In this document: in pieces, positions 42,527 through 51,733 of the stretch
How the letters are laid out: each line of letters starts with the position of its first letter
Position numbering within the stretch: position 1 is the stretch's first letter
The notes under the pieces: model-generated
Databases searched by the model: none
Told to the model about the DNA's origin: nothing
The model's input: the letters and a program-made list of their open reading frames with translations, nothing else
Translations under genes and position numbers: made by a program
Assembly: GCA_016222805.1 (NCBI GenBank)
Contig: JACRQG010000008.1
Coordinates: 1 to 64,000, forward strand
Direction: 5' to 3'
From: Verrucomicrobiota bacterium
GTDB taxonomy: Bacteria; Verrucomicrobiota; Verrucomicrobiia; Opitutales; Opitutaceae
Length of the DNA: 64,000 nucleotides

Positions 42527-45526
42527 ATGAACTCCGCCCTTGCCCGCCCAGGCCGGCTGACACTCCTCGTCGCCGCGCTGGCCACTCTCCTCGAGGCGCA
42601 ACCCGCGCCGTCCCCCGCTCCCACCGCGCAGGATCTCGCCCGCTACGATAAGAACAAGAACGGGCGCCTCGACCCCGAGGAACTCGCCGCCAAAAGCGCC
42701 GCCGAGGCCCGGACCGGCGATGTCGTGTCCCTCACGCCATTCGAAGTGGCCGCCGATGCCTTCGACACCTACGACGCCACCAATACCAACTCGATCACCG
42801 GCACCAACACTGCGCTGGGCAAGACCCCGCTCGACGCCAAGGTCTTCAACCGCCAGCTCATGGACGAGATGGGCGTCGTCGACATGACCGAGATGCTCTC
42901 GAAGCTCGGCGGCCTGGGCTCGGCCATCATCGGCGGCGGCAACGAGGACGTGCGTGGCGACCTCGAGGGCGACCGGCAGGATCCCAAGAGCATGACGATG
43001 CGCGGCCTCACGATCAGCAATCCGCGCCGCGACGGCTTCCTCCGCTCCGACACCACCCTGCTCGACTCCTTCGACATCGAACGCGTCGAGGCCATCGGCG
43101 GCTCCAATTCGCTGCTCTTCGGTTCCGGCGACGCCGGCGGCGTCGTGACCAGCGCCTCCAAGCGCGCCTACCTTCGCCGCCGCCCGACCGCGACCTTCGC
43201 CGCCACCGGCGACTCCGAGGGCACCCGCCGCTACACCATCGACGCGCAGGCCGGCTGGAAATACGCCGCCCTCCGCGTCAACGCCGTGCGCGCCGACACG
43301 CTGTTCTTCCGTCCCGGCACCCGGCAGATGAACGAGGGCCTGCAGCTCGCCGGCACGCTCCAGCCATGGAAACGCCTCCAGATTCGCGGCGAATGGCGGC
43401 ATTTCTCCCGCGACACGATCTTCGCGCAGGCCGTCATCGTGCGGGCGCCGCTGACCACCCTCCTTCCCACCGGTGAGCGGATGGACAACCAGAACAGCCG
43501 CTACCTCGTGGCGTTCCCCAACGTGGGCGAACTGACCGGCGGCAACTTTGATCTCACCAAGGTGGACTCAGCGACCGGCCCGTTCACCCGCGACGCCTAC
43601 AAGGCCCAGGCCGCCTCCGTGGTCGCCGAGACCACGGTGGCCGAGGGTCTGGCCCTCCAGCTCCGCTACGGCCACGACGCGCGCATCAACGATCCCCTTC
43701 GCCCCTCGACCACGACCGTCTACGCGCCCGGCGCCGCCGGCAACAACTACGTCGACCCCGTCACCGGCCTCGTCGGCACCCAGTGGGCCATGAGCCAATC
43801 CATGACCGCCACGCCGTTCTGGACCGGCGCCCGCGGCTACCGGGCGGCCCTCGCCTACCAGAAGGACCTCAAGAGCTGGGGCCGCCACCAGTTCAGCGCC
43901 TTTTACCAGGACATGGAGTCCTGGGTGAACCAGGAGCCGTGGCGCTTCTACGAGGCGGACGCCAACGGCACTGTCATCCAGAACCTCGCCAACATCACCA
44001 ACGCCGAATCCGGCCGCACCACCATGCCGGCCGTCTGGATGCGGCTCTTCCCCGAGCAGGTCATCGGCGGCAAGAAGTGGCCCTTCACCCGCGTCCTGCA
44101 TCCCAACGGCAAAACCTACGTGTATCAGCCGCAGATTTACAGCGGTGCGGTCCCGCCGACGAAGAACAACCCCCTCGGCCTGTCCGGCGCGATCAGCGCC
44201 ACCACGGGCGAGAGCACCAACACCACCTACTACCACGACGACACCCGCGAGACGAGCTATGGGCTCGCACTCTTCAGCGAGTGGTGGAAAGGACGGCTCG
44301 ACACCATGGTCGGCTATCGCTCCGAGGAGGCCGAGGCCTTCCGCGTCAACACCGGGCTGCGCCGCGGCCCGATCACCTACGACAGCCTGACCACCGGCTT
44401 CGTCCTCGACACGCCGATCAAGGGCGTTCGCTTCTCCGCCAACTATTCGACCAACGCCAAGATTAACTTCGACACGACGCGCGACATCTACAACGAGCCG
44501 CTGCCCCCGGGCAAGGGAGAGAGCCGCGACTTCGGCCTCAAGTTCGGTCTCTGGGATCACACGATCTCCGGCAACATCAACTACTACGTCTCCGAGCAAC
44601 AGAACTTCACCGCCGGTCTCGGCGGCACGCAGAACGACGTCGATCCCAACGGCATCAACGGCCGCAACGGCGGCAGCGCCTTCACCTACAGCAAGACCTC
44701 GGACGGCTTCAACGCCACGCTCTCCGCCCGGCCGGTCCGCGGGTGGGAGATCCGCCTCAACTTCGCCACCGCCAACGGCAGCGAGCGGAGCGACGTCGTG
44801 CTGCCACAGTTCTACAACGACCAGTTCAATACGACGACGGTGGGCGGGCAGACCGTGGTGGGCATTCGCGCCAATGCCGGCGGCCCGATCACGCCCTTCC
44901 TGGTCCGCGCCGATCCCCGCGACCCGGACTCTCCGGAGATCCCCCTGTCGCTGGCGATGCTGAAGGATCCCACCAGCCCTTACTACGCGCAACTGGACAC
45001 CGAGTCCGGGCAGATTCTCAACGCGTTTACGCTCGGCCTGCAGACGCCTGGCATCGGCACCGGCGCGACCGGCCTGCCCATCACCGACCACCAGTTGGGC
45101 TTTGTCTCCCCGTCGGGTGGCACGCTGATCGTGCGTCGCGCGGGCGAGAAGACCTTCGGCTACGCCGAGCGCAGCTACAGCCTGATCAACCGCTACCAGT
45201 TCGAGAGCGGCCGCCTGCGCGGGCTCGTGCTCGGCCTCAGCACCAGTCTCCGCGAAAAGCACCGCGGCTACATGTACACCGACGCCGCCGACGGCAACAA
45301 ACGGAAGATGTTCTACTTCCCGGATCGGCTCCTCAACGACTTCTTCGCGGTCTACCGCTTCGTGCCTGCCCCGCGGATCCGCGCCAGCGTGCAGATGAAC
45401 GTCGCCAATCTGCTCGATGCCAACCAGGTCATGTACCTGATCCGCTCGACCAACGGCACCCTGCGCTACGCCCAGTGGCTGAACGCGCCGCGGAAGATCT
45501 CGATCAGCACCAGCATCACCTACTGA
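42527..45526 (+). CDS. TonB-dependent receptor with N-terminal EF-hand (999 aa)
   Basis: An outer-membrane receptor of 999 residues. The signal peptide runs to about residue 24. Just behind it is a canonical 12-residue EF-hand loop at 41-52 (DKNKNGRLDPEE), then the box VSLTPFEVAADAF. The plug region includes MTMRGLTISNPRRDGFLRSD, FDIERVEAIGGSNSLLFGSGDAGGVV; the long beta-barrel ends with a C-terminal aromatic (SITY). No STN. The EF-hand is an unusual addition in TonB receptors. It is divergent from a Gfo/Idh oxidoreductase with a shared operator-like palindrome. Ligand unknown. Confidence 0.92.
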   Translation: MNSALARPGRLTLLVAALATLLEAQPAPSPAPTAQDLARYDKNKNGRLDPEELAAKSAAEARTGDVVSLTPFEVAADAFDTYDATNTNSITGTNTALGKTPLDAKVFNRQLMDEMGVVDMTEMLSKLGGLGSAIIGGGNEDVRGDLEGDRQDPKSMTMRGLTISNPRRDGFLRSDTTLLDSFDIERVEAIGGSNSLLFGSGDAGGVVTSASKRAYLRRRPTATFAATGDSEGTRRYTIDAQAGWKYAALRVNAVRADTLFFRPGTRQMNEGLQLAGTLQPWKRLQIRGEWRHFSRDTIFAQAVIVRAPLTTLLPTGERMDNQNSRYLVAFPNVGELTGGNFDLTKVDSATGPFTRDAYKAQAASVVAETTVAEGLALQLRYGHDARINDPLRPSTTTVYAPGAAGNNYVDPVTGLVGTQWAMSQSMTATPFWTGARGYRAALAYQKDLKSWGRHQFSAFYQDMESWVNQEPWRFYEADANGTVIQNLANITNAESGRTTMPAVWMRLFPEQVIGGKKWPFTRVLHPNGKTYVYQPQIYSGAVPPTKNNPLGLSGAISATTGESTNTTYYHDDTRETSYGLALFSEWWKGRLDTMVGYRSEEAEAFRVNTGLRRGPITYDSLTTGFVLDTPIKGVRFSANYSTNAKINFDTTRDIYNEPLPPGKGESRDFGLKFGLWDHTISGNINYYVSEQQNFTAGLGGTQNDVDPNGINGRNGGSAFTYSKTSDGFNATLSARPVRGWEIRLNFATANGSERSDVVLPQFYNDQFNTTTVGGQTVVGIRANAGGPITPFLVRADPRDPDSPEIPLSLAMLKDPTSPYYAQLDTESGQILNAFTLGLQTPGIGTGATGLPITDHQLGFVSPSGGTLIVRRAGEKTFGYAERSYSLINRYQFESGRLRGLVLGLSTSLREKHRGYMYTDAADGNKRKMFYFPDRLLNDFFAVYRFVPAPRIRASVQMNVANLLDANQVMYLIRSTNGTLRYAQWLNAPRKISISTSITY

Positions 45527-45547
45527 GCCGGCCTTGCCGCGGTCAGG

Positions 45548-45744
45548 CGCGGGGCGGGGTCGCCCCGCCCACATGACTCTCGTTCCCTTTGAAGGCGGGA
45601 CGACCCCATCCCGTGATCTTTCCGCCCCTGTAGGCGGGACGACCTCGTCCCGCGATCGCTCGCGGATTCGTGCCATCTGCAGGGTAAGGTCACCCCGCCT
45701 ACACTTTCAAACTCCCCCTTGTGGGCGGGACGACCTCGTCCCGC
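45548..45744. repeat. Array of five REP palindromes, 3-prime side of RAYT gene
   Basis: Copies at 45548-45573 (inverted), 45592-45615, 45629-45654, 45681-45704 (inverted) and 45720-45744. The core is GCGGGACGACCTCGTCCCGC with preceding TGTAG or TGTGG. Alternate orientation and irregular spacing (about 17-26 bp) are typical of REP clusters, not CRISPR. Confidence 0.85.
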
Positions 45745-45763
45745 TCCTCCCCCATGGCGTGGA

Positions 45764-46216
45764 TCAAAACGCGAGGGAATGAACCTCTCCCTGCCACGGC
45801 CACTGGTCCGCTGTGGCCACCAACCCCGCCCGCACGGGATTCAGGCGGACATAGTCCCACTTTGCCGCGTACGTCTCCGCCGAACGCAGGATGTGGTCGA
45901 ACGTATCCGCCTGCCAGATCGGCGGCGCGAGTTTCTCGTCCCGGGACAGCCGTCGCGACGAAACGGACTTCCAAAGCTGGCACCATTTCGACCGCGCCCG
46001 CGCCTCCGCACTTGGCATCGCGAAAAAGTGCGCGTGATCCGGCATCAGGAGAAATCGCCCCACGAACCAACCATTCCGCTCTGCCGACAGCCGCCAGATC
46101 TCTTCCAAGACCCGGCACGGCCCGGGGGCGGCGAGAATGCGGGCCCGACCCGCCGTGCATGCGGTGAAAAAGTACAACGGCGATTTCGCGAACGGCAGCA
46201 CGTGCGGAAGGTGCAT
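45764..46216 (-). CDS. REP-associated tyrosine transposase (RAYT, TnpA_REP)
   Basis: A 150-residue single-strand transposase of the Y1/IS200-like family, RAYT branch. Features are the N-terminal YFFTACTAGR (about 15-24), the HUH pair HAH (61-63) in FLLMPDHAHFF, and the C-terminal tyrosine region SAETYAAKWDYVRLNPVRAGLV with Y116/Y122; the YVRLNPVRA motif is characteristic. RAYT proteins bind and cleave REP palindromes and are thought to have spread them. Nine REP copies bracket the gene in this very place, five on one side and four on the other, in both orientations. The gene looks intact, so it may still be active. Expression could depend on the upstream REP-containing 304-bp gap. Confidence 0.92.
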   Translation of the reverse strand: MHLPHVLPFAKSPLYFFTACTAGRARILAAPGPCRVLEEIWRLSAERNGWFVGRFLLMPDHAHFFAMPSAEARARSKWCQLWKSVSSRRLSRDEKLAPPIWQADTFDHILRSAETYAAKWDYVRLNPVRAGLVATADQWPWQGEVHSLAF

Positions 46217-46283
46217 GATGCCCGCACAAACTCGCGGGGCTCCGGCGATTGTCAGGCGTGGTTTCTACCCGGAATTGGGTATT

Positions 46284-46438
46284 CGCGGGGCGGAGTCGCC
46301 CCGCCCACATGACTCCACTTCCCCTGTAGGCGGGACGACCCCGTCCCGCTTTCGCCCGCAGGTTCGCTGCCATCCGCGCGGGGTGAGGTCACCCCGCCTA
46401 CATTCTTCCGCCTGTAGGCGGGACGACCCCGTCCCGCG
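46284..46438. repeat. Array of four REP palindromes, 5-prime side of RAYT gene
   Basis: Copies at 46284-46309 (inverted), 46325-46350, 46377-46402 (inverted) and 46413-46438. The core GCGGGACGACCCCGTCCCGC is perfect at 46325 and 46413. They alternate in orientation. They occupy half of the 304-bp gap between the RAYT gene and the next gene; the rest has no recognisable feature. Confidence 0.85.
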
Positions 46439-46520
46439 CCCTGCCCCTTCTGCTGAACTGTCGACCGCGCGCACCTTTGCCCTGGCACGGTTCGTCCCGC
46501 TTGGGTAACGCCTCCCCGCC

Positions 46521-49397
46521 ATGCGAATTCCCCTGGTCGCGCTTCTCGCCCTCGCGTCGGCACTCCCCGGCCTTGCCGCCTCATCGCCCTCCGGTTGGCG
46601 ACTCTTCGCGCTGCCCGACGGACGGGCCGGCATCTCCGCCCCGGACGGGGCGCGGGCCGTCTTCGCTCCAAACTTCACGGTCCTGCACGCGGTCCGCGAT
46701 CCCAACCTGGAAATGCGCTGGGGCAAGTTTCCCGAGCCGGAGATGGTGCTCAGCGACACCGGTTCGATCTACAACGTCCTTACCTGGGGTCTGAAGTCCG
46801 CGAAGACCGCCCAAGCCGCCGCGCATGTCGAGGACGGCTTTGATCCGTCGGTCGATCGCGGCTACGGCGCGGGCCGTACCGCCAACCTCTTTTCCGCCGG
46901 CCGCGCGCTCACGGTGCCGGGCACGGCGGCGCAGCTCTCCACCGACGGCCGCGAACTCACCTGGACCCTCCCTGGGAACGCCGTCGCGGATCTGGCCGCC
47001 GCGATCGATCTTCCCGCCGACGGCACGGCGCCCCGCCTGACTCTCACCGCCACCGCCCGCGTCGCCGGGTGGTTCTCCTTCGGCTACACCGGCGCCCCGG
47101 AGGTCGATCCTACGGCCGCGACTGAACTGTGGCAGCCCCTGATCTACAACGAGCGGCGCTTCCCCCACGAGTCGTTCCTCGAGGCCGGCTACCGCTGCCC
47201 GTTGCCGACGACCCTCGTGAGCCACGGCGGTATCACGCTCGGCGTGGTGGCCGACCCCACCGAATACCCCTTCCAGCCATTGCCGAATTTCGCCAATTCG
47301 CGTTTCGGCGTGGCCCTGCGCAACGCCGCCGGGCGCGCCCAACCGATGCTCTTTGCCCCGCTCCTCGGGGGCGCCGGCTCCGCCCTGCAGCCGGGGGAGA
47401 AGCGCACCTTCGTGATGCGCCTGTTCCTCGCGCGGGGTTCGCTCTCGGCCGCCTACGAACAGATCGCCCGTTCGCTGTTCGGCTTTGCCGACCTCCGCCA
47501 CAACGCTCTCGGTTCCCTCAATGCCACCTTCGAGCGCATGCTCGACTTCGGCCTGAGCGACTACGCGAAGTTCCACGCCGACCTGCGCGGCTTCGCCTAC
47601 GACACCGACGTCCCCGGCGCGGTGAAGAACGTCTCCGCCCTCCATCCGCTCGGCCTCTCGCTCGTGACCGACCGCCGCGACATCTTTGACCGGCTCGCCC
47701 GCCCGCAGATCGAGTACTTCCTCTCCCGCGAACGCTTCCTGTTCACCACGGATCCCAAAACCAAGGGCCAATCCGCCTCCTCCCGGCTCGGAGGCTTCGG
47801 CGCGCCTCTGACGGAATACGCCAACCTCCACGCGATCACCGGCGGCCGGACTCCCGCGTTTCGCGCGGCGGCCGAATCGCTCTTCGGCCGGGATCGGGTG
47901 CTCAACCTCGAGGGCAAGATCCGCGGCGACAACTGGTCCCACGCGCTCGCCCTCTACCGGGCCACCGGCGAGCGCCGCTGGCTCGACCACGCCGTGCGCG
48001 ATGCCGATGCGTACCTGCAACGACGGGTCGCCGTCCGCCCCGCCACCTATGCCGATCCGGACTCCCGCGGCCTGTTCTTCTGGACGGCGTTCACGCCCCA
48101 GTGGATCGAACTCTACGAACTCTACGAGGAGACGCGCGAACCGCGGTATCTCGCCGCCGCCCACCAGGGCGCCCGCGACTACGCGCAGTTTGTCTGGCTG
48201 GCCCCGCGCATCCCCGACGGCGACGTGCGGGTGCACGAGGACGGGCTCGCTCCCGCCTACCGCAGCGGACCGCGTTTCCCGCGCATCGCCGCCGAGCCGG
48301 AAACCGTGCCCGCCTGGCGCACCTCGGAGATTGGGCTGACCAGCGAATCCGCCCCGACGAGCAAGGGTGCCCGCGGCATCTTCCTCGCCTGCTACGCCCC
48401 CTGGATGCTGCGGATCTCCGCCCTGACCGGTGATCGCTTCCTGCATGACATCGCTCGCTCCGCCATCATCGGCCGCTACACGAGTTTTCCCGGCTATCAC
48501 CTCAACACCGCCCGCAACACCGCGTACGAGAAGCCCGATTTCGCCCGCCGCGGAAAGGACGAGCTCAACTCCGCCACCTCGATCCACTACAACCACATCT
48601 GGCCGCACCTCGCCCTGGTCCTCGACTACCTCGTCACCGATGCCTTCGCCAAGTCCCGCGGCGCGGTCGACTTCCCCGGCCGCTACGCCGAAGGGTACGG
48701 CTACCTCCAGCAGAAGATCTACGGCGACCGCCCCGGATCGATCCACGGCCTCGCAAACCTCTGGCTCTGGATGCCCCGCGGCGTTGTCACCGTCGGTCAC
48801 CCGGAGCTCAACTTCATCACCGCGCGGGGCGAAAACCGGTTCGCGCTGGTGCTGACCAACCAGTCCAAGTCTGCGCTGACTTCCGCCGTCACCCTCGATC
48901 GCGAGCGCCCCGGGCGGTCGGGCACCACCCGCCTCGCGATCTGGGAGGAAAACCAGCGCGTCCGCGAACTCGCCCTGCCCGCGGACGGCCGTCTCGAGGT
49001 CGCCGTCGCCGCCGAGGGCATCACGACCCTGATCTTCACGGGTGTCACCACCCGGCCCGGTTTCCAGTCGGACTTCTTCGCCTCCGCGCCCGCGCTGCCC
49101 GCCGAGAGTTCCGGCCTCCCGGCGTTTCGCGGGGCGAAGACCTACGCGTTGCGTCTCGGGGGTGGACCCGGCCTGACCAGCGTCTATACTTACCTGCCCG
49201 ACTTCGATCGCGAGATCGCCCGCTGCACGCTGCACTGGCGCCAGGACGGCACCGAACGGAAGATCGACGACTCCGCGTTCCCGTTCGACTTCACCCTCGC
49301 GCCCGTTTCTGACGCCCCACTCGAGTACTGGTACGACCTGCAGTTGAAGGATGGCCGCTCGGAGAAGTCCCCCGTGGGCACCGTGCGGTTCCGATAG
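46521..49397 (+). CDS. Large secreted protein of unassigned family, helical-toroid-like middle
   Basis: I do not recognise a family for this 958-residue protein. The leader ends near LPGLAAS. The N-terminal ~300 residues are beta-rich and contain LWQPLIYNERRFPHESFLEAGYRCPLPTTLVSHGGITLGVV. The middle (about 310-730) has repeated helical pairs like an (alpha/alpha)6 barrel: RGDNWSHALALYRATGERRWLDHAVRDADAYL, FFWTAFTPQWIELYELYEETREPRYL, KGARGIFLACYAPWMLRISALTGD. The C-terminus is beta-rich (ALVLTNQSKS, LHWRQDGTERKI). That layout suggests a glycan-active enzyme such as a glycosidase or lyase. No neighbour on the same strand helps define its job. Confidence 0.7.
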   Translation: MRIPLVALLALASALPGLAASSPSGWRLFALPDGRAGISAPDGARAVFAPNFTVLHAVRDPNLEMRWGKFPEPEMVLSDTGSIYNVLTWGLKSAKTAQAAAHVEDGFDPSVDRGYGAGRTANLFSAGRALTVPGTAAQLSTDGRELTWTLPGNAVADLAAAIDLPADGTAPRLTLTATARVAGWFSFGYTGAPEVDPTAATELWQPLIYNERRFPHESFLEAGYRCPLPTTLVSHGGITLGVVADPTEYPFQPLPNFANSRFGVALRNAAGRAQPMLFAPLLGGAGSALQPGEKRTFVMRLFLARGSLSAAYEQIARSLFGFADLRHNALGSLNATFERMLDFGLSDYAKFHADLRGFAYDTDVPGAVKNVSALHPLGLSLVTDRRDIFDRLARPQIEYFLSRERFLFTTDPKTKGQSASSRLGGFGAPLTEYANLHAITGGRTPAFRAAAESLFGRDRVLNLEGKIRGDNWSHALALYRATGERRWLDHAVRDADAYLQRRVAVRPATYADPDSRGLFFWTAFTPQWIELYELYEETREPRYLAAAHQGARDYAQFVWLAPRIPDGDVRVHEDGLAPAYRSGPRFPRIAAEPETVPAWRTSEIGLTSESAPTSKGARGIFLACYAPWMLRISALTGDRFLHDIARSAIIGRYTSFPGYHLNTARNTAYEKPDFARRGKDELNSATSIHYNHIWPHLALVLDYLVTDAFAKSRGAVDFPGRYAEGYGYLQQKIYGDRPGSIHGLANLWLWMPRGVVTVGHPELNFITARGENRFALVLTNQSKSALTSAVTLDRERPGRSGTTRLAIWEENQRVRELALPADGRLEVAVAAEGITTLIFTGVTTRPGFQSDFFASAPALPAESSGLPAFRGAKTYALRLGGGPGLTSVYTYLPDFDREIARCTLHWRQDGTERKIDDSAFPFDFTLAPVSDAPLEYWYDLQLKDGRSEKSPVGTVRFR

Positions 49398-49433
49398 GTC
49401 CGAACGCCCGGCCGGCTCCCAACGCCTTCAGGA

Positions 49434-51314
49434 CTACGGAGCCGCGAGCACGCGCACCTGCACCGTCGACGGCGTGTCCGCCCCGCGGTGCACCCGGTGG
49501 GTCGCCTTGCGGTAGTCCTCGGCCCGGGCCTGGGCGATCGGCACGAAAGTCTGGGGATTGCGATCCACCAGGGGAAACCAGGAACTCTGCACGTGCACCA
49601 TCAGGCGGTGCCCGCGCCGAAAGGTGTGCAGCACATCCGGCATCGTGAACTCCACCTTGGCTACCTGCCCGGGCACAAACGCCTTGGGCTGCTCAAAGCT
49701 CTCGCGGAACCTCCCGCGAAACACGTCGCCACGCACCAATTGCTGATACCCGGCCAGCACCACGCCGGTTGGGTTGGGTTCCGGCGTCGGGAAGTCGCGA
49801 TCATAGACGTCGATCACCTTTACCACCCAGTCGGCATCCGTGCCGGTCGTGGAGACGTGCAGCGTGACCCGCAGCGGTCCGGCGAGAGTCAGGTCGTCCT
49901 CGAGGACCGGAGTCTGGTACACCAGCACATCCGTCCGCGACGTGGCGAAGCTCTGGTCCTCGACCATGTAGGACGCAGGATAGCCCGTGCTGCGCTGGAG
50001 GGTGAAGGGCACCGGCTTCGACGGATCACTGACAAACTCGTCGTAGGCGCCGCGCTCGGTCGGCGCGGCCTGGCTCAGTGCGCCACCGGCCGCCAGATGA
50101 AGGGTGCGCGGAGCGGCGGCCGCCGGCGGCCAGGTGTCGAACTTCCGCCAGCGATTTGTCCCCGTCTCGAACACCTGCGCCTCCGCGGGAGTGAACGTCT
50201 GGTCGTCCTTCAGGAACCGGCGGAAGAACGGCAGCTCGAGCTTCTGACGATAGAACTCGGAGGTCTTGGCTCGGAACGAAACCGGACCCAGCTGCTCCCC
50301 CGGCGTGCGGCTCCAGCCCCCGTGCACCCACGGCCCCATCACGAGCACGTTGGTGATGCCGGGATTCTGCTGCTCCGTGCGCTGGTAGGTCTCGAGCGCG
50401 CCAAAGAGATCCTCCGCATCGAACCAGCCGCCCACCGTCATCACGGCGCATTTCACGTTGCGCAGGTGCGGCCGGATGTCGCGCGCCTTCCAGTACTCGT
50501 CATAGGTCGGATGCGCGAAGACCTCCTGCCAGAACGGCACGCGCCCGCGGAAATGCACCGCCTCGGAGTTGGCCAGCGGCCCCATCCGCAGGAAGAAGTC
50601 GTAGCCGTCCGCCGTCCCGTAGTCGAAGTCCCGCCGGTTCTCGCGCAGCGGGTCGTCGACCTTCTGGTGGAAACGGTACATGAACCCGAAATTCTGCGAA
50701 AGGAACAGGGCACCGTTGTGGTGGATGTCGTCCCCGATGAACCAGTCGGTGATCGGCGCCTGCGGGGAGGCCGCCTTGAGCGCCGGGTGACTGTCGATCA
50801 TGCCCATCGAGGTGTAAAAACCAGGATAGGAGATGCCGAACATGCCCACCCGGCCGTTGTTGTTCGGCAGGTGCTTCACCAGCCAGTCGATCGTGTCCCA
50901 GGCATCCGAGCTCTCGTCCGTCTCTCGGTCGCGTTTGTTCGGGCGGAAGGGCCGCACGTGCTGGTACTCACCCTCCGAGCCGTACCGCCCCCGCACGTCC
51001 TGCGCCACGAGGATGAACTTGTCCTTCGCGAGGGTCTCGAACGATCCCTCGAAGCTGTTGTAGTTGTCCGCCCCGTAGGGCTTCAGGGCATACGGCGTGC
51101 GCGTGAGAAGGATCGGCCAGCGCTGCGACTCGTCCTTGGGTAGGTAGACCCGCGTGAACAGGCGCACCCCGTCGCGCATCGGGATGCGGTACTCGAACTT
51201 GGTGTAGTGCTCCGACACCCAGGCGGCCTTGGTGTCGGATTTGGATTCGGCCGCCGGCAGGACACCGGCGCAAGACACGAGGGCAAGGAAAACGAAGCGT
51301 GGGAGTCGTTGCAT
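49434..51314 (-). CDS. CocE/NonD-family hydrolase, secreted
   Basis: A secreted alpha/beta-hydrolase of the CocE/NonD (X-Pro dipeptidyl-peptidase/alpha-amino-acid ester hydrolase) family, 626 residues. The leader is MQRLPRFVFLALVSCAGVLPA. The N-terminal domain has RDGVRLFTRVYLPKDE, DVRGRYGSEGEY, WDTIDWLV and the nucleophile motif GISYPGF (Ser about 162). The cap holds the catalytic Asp and His region (TVGGWFDAEDLFGAL, WVHGGWSR). The C-terminal beta-domain carries GPLRVTLHVSTTGTDADW and HRLMVHVQSSWFP, as expected. It would hydrolyse esters or peptides outside the cytoplasm. The start codon was set at the Met that gives the leader. The agarase-like gene, upstream on the same strand, is separated by a 419-bp gap of REPs. 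Confidence 0.9.
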   Translation of the reverse strand: MQRLPRFVFLALVSCAGVLPAAESKSDTKAAWVSEHYTKFEYRIPMRDGVRLFTRVYLPKDESQRWPILLTRTPYALKPYGADNYNSFEGSFETLAKDKFILVAQDVRGRYGSEGEYQHVRPFRPNKRDRETDESSDAWDTIDWLVKHLPNNNGRVGMFGISYPGFYTSMGMIDSHPALKAASPQAPITDWFIGDDIHHNGALFLSQNFGFMYRFHQKVDDPLRENRRDFDYGTADGYDFFLRMGPLANSEAVHFRGRVPFWQEVFAHPTYDEYWKARDIRPHLRNVKCAVMTVGGWFDAEDLFGALETYQRTEQQNPGITNVLVMGPWVHGGWSRTPGEQLGPVSFRAKTSEFYRQKLELPFFRRFLKDDQTFTPAEAQVFETGTNRWRKFDTWPPAAAAPRTLHLAAGGALSQAAPTERGAYDEFVSDPSKPVPFTLQRSTGYPASYMVEDQSFATSRTDVLVYQTPVLEDDLTLAGPLRVTLHVSTTGTDADWVVKVIDVYDRDFPTPEPNPTGVVLAGYQQLVRGDVFRGRFRESFEQPKAFVPGQVAKVEFTMPDVLHTFRRGHRLMVHVQSSWFPLVDRNPQTFVPIAQARAEDYRKATHRVHRGADTPSTVQVRVLAAP

Positions 51315-51471
51315 GGGGAAGGCGGAAGCCGCCGGCACAGGCAACCGCGGCCCCCGGCCCGTCTCAAGCGCTTTTGCGGCGCGCACCGGCAACCGGAGCG
51401 ACACCGGCGACCGGTTTCACCCCGGCATAGGATCGGTGGTTTAACAGCCAAAGGATGAATCGCTGCCTGAG

Positions 51472-51517
51472 GTAGCCGGCCTCGTTGAGGCCGGCCGGGG
51501 TCGCCGCCCCCGGCTAC
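51472..51517. repeat. Second palindrome family: GTAGCCGG ... CCGGCTAC
   Basis: Arms at 51472-51479 and 51510-51517. Inside is a perfect 9-bp hairpin (GCCGGCCTC, GTT, GAGGCCGGC at 51475-51495) followed by another CG hairpin. Matches the element at 17058-17137 in arms. It lies in the 419-bp gap before the CocE gene. Confidence 0.5.
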
Positions 51518-51618
51518 AGGAGCATCAGCCACCTGCGACGCGAGGGGAATCGAGGTGGCCAGCTCGAGGAGAGGCAACGCCGCGCCGTTGCCTGGCGTTA
51601 CCTCATCTCGGACCCCAT

Positions 51619-51692
51619 GTGGGCGGGGCGACTTCGCCCCGCGCCAGGCGGGTTCGGAAACAACGATCGCGGCGGGGTCGCCCCGCCTACAG
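51619..51692. repeat. Pair of oppositely oriented REP palindromes
   Basis: TGTGGGCGGGGCG-type copy at 51619-51644 and an inverted copy ending CCTACA at 51670-51692. With the second-family palindrome they are all that I can see in the gap 51315-51733. Confidence 0.7.
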
Positions 51693-51733
51693 GTACAGAA
51701 TCGAGTGAAGCCAGCCGGCCTCGGGCGGCGCCC

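Noticed and set aside
45548-46438. CRISPR array
   Set aside because: Repeats are self-complementary, alternate in orientation and have irregular spacing; they flank a RAYT gene.
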